A DNA stretch of 64,000 nucleotides, taken from positions 64,022,512 through 64,086,511 of the forward strand of contig JAVGWX010000009.1 in the NCBI GenBank assembly GCA_036924085.1. The letters are read 5' to 3'. Position 1 is the first letter of the stretch. Every line of letters starts with the position of its first letter. The translations under genes and the position numbers were made by a program. Below the pieces are notes generated by a model. It saw only the letters and a program-made list of their open reading frames with translations, was not told the DNA's origin and searched no databases. Source of the DNA: Ariolimax columbianus. Its lineage: Eukaryota; Mollusca; Gastropoda; Stylommatophora; Arionidae. Below are positions 55,636-64,000 of the stretch, one piece after another.

Positions 55636-56820
55636 GAGAAATGTACCTGATTAAGTGATGAACGCCGCAGCTGAATGCATCAAACGTTTCATCGAAAAAA
55701 ATTAATTAATTAAAAAAACCAATGCACCAATTCACCAAAGAAACCCCAAAATCATTTTAAAAAATTACTTCTATAGCCCTTCCCTATATATATATATATA
55801 TATATATGTTTTAAAATTACTCATAAACGATCACATTAACTGTCAGGGTACTTTCAGATGTCACGTTAATAGGCTGCTAAGTTCCTATGTGTGACCGACA
55901 AGACATAAGTGTTGAGGATTGTGTGATTAACTGTTTGCTCGTCGGTACTTGCACACGAGCCATCTCTAATCCTGCCCAGGCATATCTGCACCTGTTACAT
56001 TCAGCGCCGTCACTCACTCACGCACCCCTCAACCCTTCTTCAGGTCACAGTGGCCGGCCTTCTTGCTCAAAATGATTCCGTTTTCAATGTGCAAGCTAAA
56101 TATAAGAAAGCTAAACATTATCCGGATAACTAGTAGACAGACCGGACCGAGCGACATGGACGTAGATAAATAAACAAAATGATATTGCAGGAGAAAGTTG
56201 GATTGGTAGGTGTATATACATACATATAAACAAATAGATATGTAGCAGTTTGTGCGGTCGACTCGGCTTCAACTACATTACCACTATCACATTCTAACAA
56301 AACAATGAAGTGGGAAGACCCTTCCTTTCTATTGTGTTTTTCTTTTTCTCTTTCTGAACATTAAGAATGCGAATTATTCACTTTTCTATGTTCCCAGTTA
56401 TATGATATGACCCACATACACAACGCGCGCGCACACATACACACGCTTGTATCCATACCTACATATTTTCATATCTACATACCTTCACACATTCATACCT
56501 ACATACATACATTCATACCTACATATAAACATACACACAAACACACACATATATATATATATATATGGTTATGCTTAGTTTACGTTGTTCCACATTTTAC
56601 AAGTGATCAGCTGCCTATGTACCTTTCGAGCCTGTACATTTGCTTTCGACAAATATTTGTTTCGATGCCTCGCTCCATTCCACAAACAACCTTTTACCTT
56701 TTAAGGATACAACATACAAATACATTATAAAATCAGTCAATCAAGTTACAGCAGCAGTCTCAACTTGGGTTGTTTGACATGTCTGCAGAATAAAAGAAAT
56801 TGGCTACAACGGCAGGTATG
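55636..56820. other. Simple-sequence-rich spacer
   Basis: Holds (ta)n at 55784-55807, a region of acatacacacaaacacacac and tacatacctaca repeats at 56410-56570 with (at)n, and no recognised coding sequence. Confidence 0.55.
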
Positions 56821-56829
56821 AAAAACAAA

Positions 56830-57480
56830 GAGTCAAGGATCAAGACCCCAAGGGCGACCCAAAGTCCCCTGATAGGACAACATAAGATAGTCTATAAGAG
56901 ACCACCACTAGACTGGAACCTGACCAAGAATTATCTGTTCTATTTACAAACTCTCAGACCACAATAAAATCACACTCCAGTGGATTCCAGCTCACTGCGG
57001 CATACCTGGGAATGAATGTGCGGACAGGCTAGCCAGGGAGGAAAGACAAAGAGAACAATTCACCTACCCAGTGTCACTGCCAGAAGTCAAGGCAAACATA
57101 ACCAAAAAAAAATATAAACAACAGTGGATAGAGAGAACAAACAGTAAGTACCCACAGGACCCAATCAATAGACTGAATAGGAAACAGTATACCACAATTT
57201 TTAGCTGCAGAACGCCTCAGACTAAATGCACACATGCATAAAATAAAAGCAGCACAGACTGCACAATGTAAATGTCAGAGAGGACCACAGACTCAAGAAC
57301 ACATCCTGCAAACATGTCCACTGCACCAAGTCTCCCGTGAGAAGACCTGGCCCGAGGAGAGAAACATACAAGACAAACTGTGGGGAACCATTGAGGACCT
57401 GCGACTGACGTGTCACTTCATGGAGGCAGCCCATCTAGTGGTATAAAACGAGCATACGAAACCGAACGCAAAGAAGAAGA
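56830..57480 (+). pseudogene. L-RNH2 LINE RNase H and C-terminus relic
   Basis: Frames give NKITLQWIPAHCGIPGNECA, DRLAREERQREQFTYPVSLP, EVKANITKKKYKQQWIERTN, then after a frameshift CKCQRGPQTQEHILQTCPLH and EDLRLTCHFMEAAHLVV. It ends accgaacgcaaagaagaaga. The RNase H Asp of CADRLA is kept. Confidence 0.85.
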
Positions 57481-57814
57481 AAGTAGAAGTATCTGTCCGC
57501 TGTCTGTATTTCTGGATTTCTCAAAGTTTTTCATCCACATTTGAGTGTTATTTGTCCAGCGAATCTTAGATGTAATGAAAATAACAGTCTTGAATCATCT
57601 GATACATTTTAATATTGCGAACACAGAGAAAAATAAAAATTTCAGCAAAACAAATTTGTGCACGAGCTGACATCAAGTTATATTTAGATTATGGTCATGT
57701 TCTTTCACATTATTGTTAATTTAATTGTTCGCAGCTACTCGTGTAAACTTATTCACACTTAACGACGTCTGTCTAGTAGCCGGTTACGGTTGTTATTCTG
57801 GTATCCTAAGGCGT

Positions 57815-57990
57815 ATTTAAAAAAAGTGGACGTGGGTTTTCCTGACTGTATTGCAATGCGAAACTTCTTAGTAGGCTCACCACTTAGGGTATCATAGCGT
57901 TGATCCCACCACCCTCATTGACCAGGCTTCTGTAACACATCCATTTTCCAGGTGCACGGCGAGGACGTAATGTGGGGGTCTTGTTTAATT
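57815..57990 (-). repeat. S1 repeat relic
   Basis: acttcttagtaggctcacca, cgttgatcccaccaccctca and acacatccattttccaggtg match S1 reversed. Confidence 0.55.
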
Positions 57991-58039
57991 GTTTCATGCC
58001 TTGACGGCTTAACAAAATCTGGCAAGATAAACGGTTAGC

Positions 58040-58540
58040 ACTACGCACGAAAATCAGATTAATGCGTACACTGGTCCTGTCAATATTCCTCTATGCGTGT
58101 GAGACATGGACAGTTACAGCTGACCTTCAACGCAGGATACAGGCCTTGGAGATGAGATGTTTCCGAAAACGTTTAAACGTCACGTACAAAGATCGAGTTA
58201 CAGACGAGGAAATACGAGATAGAATTACAATAGCAATAGGGCCTTTCGAAGATCTCTTGGCAACTGTCAAAAGAAGGAAACTCACTTGGTACGGTCACAT
58301 ATCGAGATCAAATGGTCTTGCAAACACAATCCTCCACGGGAAGGTGCATGGCAGACGACGAAGAGGCCGGCCGAAAAAGAGATGGGAGGACAACATAACA
58401 GAATCGACCAGTCTCCGACCAGAAGAGTCACAGGCAACGGCATCTGACAGAGAGGGATGGCGTGGAGTTGTGAGGATGTCTTCATGTGTGCCCCAACGAC
58501 CTCACCGGTTACGGGATGACCTGATCTGACCTGACATGAC
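58040..58540 (+). pseudogene. LINE ORF2 C-terminal fragment
   Basis: One frame of 155 codons: RTLVLSIFLYACETWTVTAD, LQRRIQALEMRCFRKRLNVT, YKDRVTDEEIRDRITIAIGP, FEDLLATVKRRKLTWYGHIS, GRRRRGRPKKRWEDNITEST and VPQRPHRLRDDLI. Same family as 21150-21528. Well preserved but only the tail. Confidence 0.88.
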
Positions 58541-58659
58541 CTTGACTTCATGATGTCCTTTGATTAAAACAAGAACAAAAAATAATTTTCTTTGTGATAT
58601 CTAGAATCTGATTAACTATAAACTCTTTATATACTTGTATTGTGCATCAAGGTAGAACG

Positions 58660-58855
58660 ACAATAGTTACTGCTATAGGGGATGAAACGTTAGAAAACTG
58701 TTGTCTGGGCCTTTGCTTTTTCTCAGGCGTTGTTTCTTCAATAACAGTAAGCTAGGTACTCATTTACAGCTGAGTCGACTAGAGAGTGTTGATAATAAGA
58801 ATCGAACCCGACACCTTTGCCGTTAGAAGCGATCTCTTTACCACCAAAGTATTTA
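58660..58855 (-). mobile_element. tRNA-derived SINE
   Basis: Reversed sequence reads ggtggtaaagagatcgcttc (box A region), then aaggtgtcgggttcgattct (clear box B), then a body with gtcgactcagctgtaaatga gtacc. It resembles molluscan-type tRNA SINE heads. Ends not resolved. Confidence 0.6.
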
Positions 58856-59249
58856 TAAACATATAACTAAATGTTAATTTTTGACTTCACAACAACTCGT
58901 CCTTATCAGCAGTTTGACAGATGACAGTACTACACACTATCTTTTCCTCTCTCGAAAAGCGAAATTTGTTAATAATATCCTTGATCATTCAGTGACCGAT
59001 ATCTAGTGACGACCTCATAGCGCTTATCAGCACATCTCATAATTCTCCCTGTTTGTCGTTGTTCGTCGTCTGCCGGCCATGTACCATATGATCCCGAGTA
59101 TCCATTCACATCAATGTCAATAATATTTGCTGTGAAAAATTAAGAAATCTATATGTAGCTGACCTTAAATCTACTCGTGGGAATTTTTTCTCTCAAAGCT
59201 GTATGTTTTTGTTGATGTTGTTACTAATGCCACTTACGACTTTTTTTGA

Positions 59250-59340
59250 TGGCGGGTTACATTGGGTCTCCTCACATACCGAAACGCACTTGAAAAAGTA
59301 AACCGAGGGCCTCCTGGCTGTAGTGACGTCACAGGCAGCC
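59250..59340 (-). repeat. S1 repeat fragment
   Basis: gatggcgggttacattgggt, ctcctcacataccgaaacgc and gggcctcctggctgtagtga are S1 reversed. Confidence 0.5.
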
Positions 59341-59364
59341 ATTTTTATTTATTGTTCCGATGTC

Positions 59365-59368
<4 letters not shown>

Positions 59369-59450
<82 letters not shown>
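59369..59450. repeat. (AT)n microsatellite, about 80 bp
   Basis: A perfect run of tatatata, directly after the S1 fragment. Likely length-variable. Confidence 0.98.
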
Positions 59451-59452
<2 letters not shown>

Positions 59453-60234
59453 ACAGGTGAATGGGCGCTATTACACTTCTCTGTGACACTCCCTCTCTAA
59501 GTCTGACTGACCTGCTGGTACAGTTTTCATTTTAACCCTAGCCGATCTTTAGAAGAGGTAACTTTTTTTTACCAATGAGTGCATGTTGGTAACTCCCGCT
59601 TGGAGGATTTTCAGCCCCAGGCTTTCTCTTAGGACAGTATCAAAGGCACAGGAGAGATCAAAAAAGATGGCTATAACTTTATTTTTATCTTGGAAGACGC
59701 TTTCTATGTCTTATAACCAATATGCTAATTGGTCATATGTGCTTCTGTGCTGTCTACATCCTGTTTGAATTGGGGCGAGTCGCGAGTTCGTTTCAAGGTA
59801 CCAGGTGGGTCTTTTGTTTACCATTCTTCCCATCAGCTGAGAAGACTAATGGATCTGTAGTTTTTAGGAATTTGTTGAGCTTGTTCTGGTTTAGACATAT
59901 GTTGGTTGTGAACTGTCTTCCAGTGCCGGAACAGTACCACCGTACCATCTCTGGTTAAAAATTTCAACGAGGAACCTATTGCTTATTAGGGCCGAGGTGT
60001 TTCTTCTTCTTCTTCTTCGTTCGTTCTCAATCTCCGGCTACCAAACCATGAAAGGGCTTAAGTAGCAGAATGTAGTCCAGAGAACCGAATGCGTTGTGTC
60101 GTAGTTTACAGTTTGACTCCGATATTTGCACCTTTCGGTCCAACACATCCGACTTCAGCAAGTATTTTTTGAGTACCGGGTTAGCATTCCCTCTTCGATC
60201 CCTTCTCCTTAGCCAGTCTGCCCTGCTTAACTTA

Positions 60235-62283
60235 ACTCAACGTCTTTATACTGGTTTAGAAGACCCTGCAGAGTCTGTATACAACCAGTTACATTTGCAT
60301 CACCTTGCTCTAAAAGCTATGCGCATCCAGTTTATTCTTAAATGCATTAACTGTCCCCGCCTCCACTACCTCCCCTGGCAATGTATTCCAAGCAGACACC
60401 ACTCTGACTAAAAAAATATTTCCTAATATCTAATCTGGACCTCTCTTTAGTCAGCTTGTAGCTATGCCCTCGTGCTATTGTGGGTGGCTGTATTTTTTTA
60501 AAAACTTGTTATAGTCGAATTTATCCATTCCTCTGATCATCTTATAAACCTGTATTAAGTTACCACGAATTCTTCTCTCTTCTTTTTTTTCTGAGTCGTT
60601 CCTCATAACTGTAATTCTGGAATCCCACTATCATCTTTGTCGCTCTTTTTTGTATTCTTTCCAGCATGTTTATATCCCCTCTATGATAAGGTCTCCACAC
60701 CTGTACACAGTACTCCAATCTAGTTCTAACTAAAGCTTTATACAGTTTGACGATCACTTCATTGCTCCTATGTTTAATATTTTCTTTTTATCATACCTAA
60801 CACCGCATTTGCCTTTTTCGCTGCTACCTTAACTTGTTCACTCACCTTTCCTGTATGATCTATTATTACCCCTAGGTCCCTTTTCTTATCTATCTTTCTA
60901 ATATTGTTTTCTCCCATTCTGTAGTTATGTTCCATATTGGATCTACCCATGTGGATGACTGTACATTTATCTGCATTAAACTACATTTGTCAGCTTACAG
61001 ACCATTCTCGAATTTTATATAAATCCGACATCAATATATCCACTTCCGCTTTAGATGAGACACTACTGCATAGTTTTGTGTCTTCAGCAAATTTTGCAAT
61101 CATGGATCCCATATCAATGTCCAAATCATTTATATATATCAAGAACAAAATTGGTCCCAAAACCGAGCCCTGTGGCACACCACTTTTCACTTCACACCAC
61201 TCAGAGTACTCCTTATTTATGCCCACCCTCTGCCTTCTTCCCGTTAACCAATTTTCAATCCATTTAGCAACTTTCCCACCTATTCCATATGATTTTAACT
61301 TTCGAACTAATCTTTGATGAGGTACTCTATCAAAGGACTTTGCAAAGTCTAGATAAATAACGTCCACTGGCTCCCCTTTATCTTTGATTTTAGTAACCTC
61401 CTTCATGAATTCTAATATATTTGTTAAGCATGATCTCCCTCTAGTAAACCCATGCTATTTCTGATTAGATTAAATTTGTCTAAATGCATTACAATGTTTT
61501 CTTTGATTATTGACTCTAACAATTTACAGACTATGCTCGTTAAACTCACCGGTCTATAATTTGCTGGATCTTTTTTGCCTTTTTTTAATAAGGGGATCAC
61601 TCCTGCATCTTTCCAATCCCGCGGAACAATCCCTTTTGTAACTGATTGAGAACATAATATAGCCAATGGTTTTGCTAGTTGGTCTCTAAATTATATATAG
61701 GCTCTGGGATCTTTGAGCAGTCCTCTTTTGTGTAGATTGTGCCAAAGTACTGATTGAGTAGATTAGCTGCCTCCCTAGTCTCACTTATTATTTTCCCTGT
61801 ACTTCCTATGAGAGGGTCTACTTTGTCTTTCGATCTTTGTTTATTTCTAACATAAGAGAAGAAGCTTTTACTGTCAGTCTTGATCCTCTGAGCAAGTGTT
61901 TTTTTCGAAGTCTATTTTTGCTGTTTTATTCGCTTTCTGAGATATTTTCTTCTTGTCCAAATATTTTAAATATGTTTCTTTTGACTTACCTGCCTTTACA
62001 TATTTTTGCCATGCTTTACTTTTCGCTCTTCTACATTTCACTACAAATCTAGTTATCCACTTTTTACGCTTTGGGTTTACCTCCCTACATGGAACACATT
62101 CCTCTTTTAGCGTTTCTAGAACTGTTTTAAAATTCTCCCACTCCTGTTCAACATCTGTTCCTACGACAATATCTTTCCAGATGATGTGGTTCGCTGCCTC
62201 TTTTATCCTCATAACATCTGCCTTAGCGTAGTCGTATGTTCGCGTGTTTATGTTTACTTCTTTCCCTGCCTTTACTTCTTTCC
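60235..62283 (-). mobile_element. CR1-like LINE, 5' truncated, innermost layer
   Basis: Minus frames: ENFKTVLETLKEECVPCREV and KKWITRFVVKCRRAKSKAWQ (linker), GIVPRDWKDAGVIPLLKKGK and [60 protein letters not shown], and [15 protein letters not shown], where the usual FADD reads FAED. The tail LVRTRLEYCVQVWRPYHRGD leads to cagtataaagacgttgag with ttaag. Several frameshifts. Target duplication short or absent. Confidence 0.9.
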
Positions 62284-62329
62284 CTGCAGCCTGTTATCCA
62301 GGTGTAGAAGGGTCTTGGCAGCTCTGGTT

Positions 62330-62472
62330 CGCTGGCTTTGACGCTAGCAGTCGGCTATGGTTCGTTGGCCCTGACGCTAGCAGTCAGCTATGGGTCGCTG
62401 ACCCTGACGCTAGCAGTCAGCTATGGTTCGCTGGCCCTGACGCTAGCAGTCGGCTATTGGTCGCTGACTACT
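62330..62472. repeat. 33 bp tandem repeat, 4 copies, inside S2
   Basis: gacgctagcagtcggctatg plus gttcgttggccct recurs at 62340, 62373, 62406 and 62439. Other S2 copies carry one unit or a fragment, so the number varies between copies. Confidence 0.9.
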
Positions 62473-62889
62473 GCAGCTCATGCGCTTGGGCCGAGGTGTT
62501 TGAGGAATTCATTTGTGATACCACCTGGCCCTGGTGCATTTTGCTCCTATAATTTCCTAATTTCGTTTTCTAGCTTAAGTCATGTTGTTGGGGTGCTTGT
62601 GATGTAGATTTTTATGAGAGCGCTGATCTGTGTTCTTACTCCTTTAATTCTTTCTTTTGAAAATTTCGTTTTACTTTCTGATTGATAAGTACTGGTCATT
62701 AGGTATGCTGCGGCCTTGCCGGTCACCTGGTCTGCTGTCGCATGTGACATCGTTTTGGTTCTCTCTGTCTTGTCGCCGTTTAGGGTTTTGGTGAGGTTCC
62801 ACTGTCTTGTAGTATGTTTTTCTAGGCATAAAGAGCTTGTACGTTTGTGTCGGCTTTATCTCATACTCTTCTTCTTCTCTTTTATGAAG

Positions 62890-63970
62890 ACTGGCTTTAC
62901 TTCAATGAGAAACACAGAAACTCGTTGAAGAAAGGCAACAATTAAAACAAATGGGAAGCAGGGGGACCAACACAGCATATAAAAACTGCGCAAGAAAAGT
63001 TAGAAGAGAAATAAGAAAAGATAAAAGAAGATATATAGTAGAAACGTGTAAGGATATAGAAAACCTACAGCAACAAGGCAGAGAGAGAGATGCATTTAAG
63101 GCAATAAGAACACTGACATGTTATAAATGACAAAGAGGAAAACACATTAACAGAAACCAAAAACATACTGAATAGATGGAGAGAGTACTGCAGAACCATG
63201 TATGGAGATAGCACAAAGCGCTCAATTACAATCCTACCAAAGGATGAGAAAGAACATGAACCAACATTGGACGAAGTACGCTCTGCAATAAAAAGCCTGA
63301 AAAAAGGAAAGTCCCCAGGATGCGATGATATCCAAGCAGAGCTAATACAAGCAGGAGGGGAGGCATGTGCTCGAGTCTATCACACGCTGTGTAAACAGAT
63401 ATAGCACAGTGCAGAGTGGCCAGAAGCATGGAAGAAATCAATTTATATTCCCCTCCCCAAAAAAGGCAACCTGAAGCTGTGAACGAGCTACCGAACTATC
63501 GCGCTGATCAGCCACGCTAGCAAGATACTCTTGCGAATCCTATTTAGAAGGATAGAGAAAAGGTTTGAATCTGAAATTCACGTAGTCCAGTCAGGTTTTA
63601 GGAAAGACAGAGGGACCAGGGACCACATATTCAATTTAAGGAATATCTACGAAAAATGTAGAGAGTTTAATGTATACCTGAACACATGTTTCATTGATTA
63701 CACAAAGGCCTTCCACACGGTAAAACATCAAAATCTGTGGAGAATCATAAAGGAAATTGGGTTTCCTTTGCATATAGTCCATCTCATTGAAACATTATAC
63801 CAAGATCAACAAACCGCTGTCCGAGTATCTGGGCAAACATCAGATTGGTTTTCCAGTACAAAAAGGAGTCCGACAGAGAAGTATCCTCTCACCTTATCTG
63901 TACAACATATATGCGGAATGTATAATGAGAAATGTTCGAGAAGACGAGAACATTGAAGGTTTCGACCCAT
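62890..63970 (+). pseudogene. RTE/BovB-like LINE ORF2 relic, runs to window end
   Basis: Frames read NILNRWREYCRTMYGDSTKR, TLDEVRSAIKSLKKGKSPGC, DDIQAELIQAGGEACARVYH, KKSIYIPLPKKGN, YRTIALISHASKILLRILFR, HVVQSGFRKDRGTRDHIFNL and CFIDYTKAFHTVKHQNLWRI. The FIDY Asp is kept; KAFH replaces KAFD. Stops at about 63402 and 63480. It is cut by the poly-G at the end of the window. Confidence 0.88.
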
Positions 63971-63979
63971 TTACGATTT

Positions 63980-64000
63980 GGGGGGGGGGGGGGGGGGGGG
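63980..64000. other. Poly-G run at the window end
   Basis: Twenty-one G in a row after ttacgattt. It may be a genuine G-tract or a sequencing or assembly artefact; nothing else in the window resembles it. Confidence 0.9.

Larger units (their letters stand above)
60003..62487 (-). mobile_element. S2 element with 14 bp target duplication, itself split by a LINE
   Basis: The 3' end (60003) has cttcttcttcttcttcgttc, then ccgatatttgcacctttcgg. The 5' end (62284-62487) has ctgttatccaggtgtagaag and a 33 bp tandem array. Exact duplication gggccgaggtgttt flanks it. Without the inner LINE it is about 435 bp, the best estimate of S2 length. Confidence 0.82.
59480..62720 (-). pseudogene. LINE reverse transcriptase relic, outermost layer of a nest
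   Basis: The low side (59480-60002) reads on the minus strand DIESVFQDKNKVIAIFFDLS then CAFDTVLRESLGLKILQAGV, a reverse transcriptase block. The high side (62488-62720) reads YNFLISF-type remnants and NAPGPGGITNEFLKHLGP, the block just upstream. gggccgaggtgttt at 59989-60002 and 62488-62501 marks where an S2 element entered. Confidence 0.7.

Noticed and set aside
59262..59486. Frame with a long IYIYIY run
   Set aside because: Translation of the (AT)n microsatellite.
62244..62552. Repetitive frame (GSLALTLAVSYGS type)
   Set aside because: Created by the 33 bp tandem array in S2, which is open in more than one frame because 33 is a multiple of three.

Overview
This window is eukaryotic DNA from an animal, most likely an invertebrate. 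I lean towards a mollusc because of the mix of LINE, SINE and mariner debris, but I cannot prove the species. It is AT-rich and intron-rich, and almost every long open reading frame is a decayed retrotransposon. There are no operons and no prokaryotic gene structure.

One genuine host gene is present: urocanate hydratase (UROC1), the second enzyme of histidine breakdown, on the minus strand. I reconstructed 13 consecutive coding exons from the start codon at 43162 down to 5263. All junctions are GT-AG, all phases are compatible, and together they encode about 504 residues. Vertebrate UROC1 has about 676, so the last quarter of the protein lies beyond the left edge of the window. The exons total only about 1.5 kb of a 38 kb span.

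The rest is layered transposon debris. Working names used below: L-ZF is a LINE whose ORF ends in a zinc-finger-like CPxC...HxxTH motif. L-GAA is an RNase H-bearing LINE (I-superfamily-like) ending in gcgtacgaagaagaa. L-RNH2 is a second RNase H-bearing LINE ending in gaacgcaaagaagaag. CR1-like LINEs end in repeated ttaag. RTE-like LINEs are BovB-type fragments. S1 is a roughly 350 bp dispersed repeat with a caa-rich end. S2 is a roughly 440 bp SINE-like repeat ending in gaacgcagaagaagaa. There is also a tRNA-derived SINE, a hAT transposon with an exact 8 bp target duplication, and two mariner relics.

Layout: 1-5262, intron 13 holding the hAT element with an L-ZF LINE inside it. 5263-43162, UROC1, with intron 11 (5.0 kb), intron 6 (mariner), intron 5 (tandem arrays), intron 4 (6.6 kb, three-level LINE nest and two tandem arrays) and intron 2 (L-ZF and L-RNH2 relics). 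43163-64000, the region upstream of UROC1, wholly LINE and SINE material, including a three-level nest at 59.5-62.7 kb. I see no second host gene there.

The most interesting signals are two extremely short insertions (20 and 25 nt) that look like LINE 3' tails alone, each flanked by 13-15 bp target duplications; a 41 bp tandem array that has copied the 5' splice site of UROC1 exon 2 several times; and nested insertions whose order can be read from exact target duplications.
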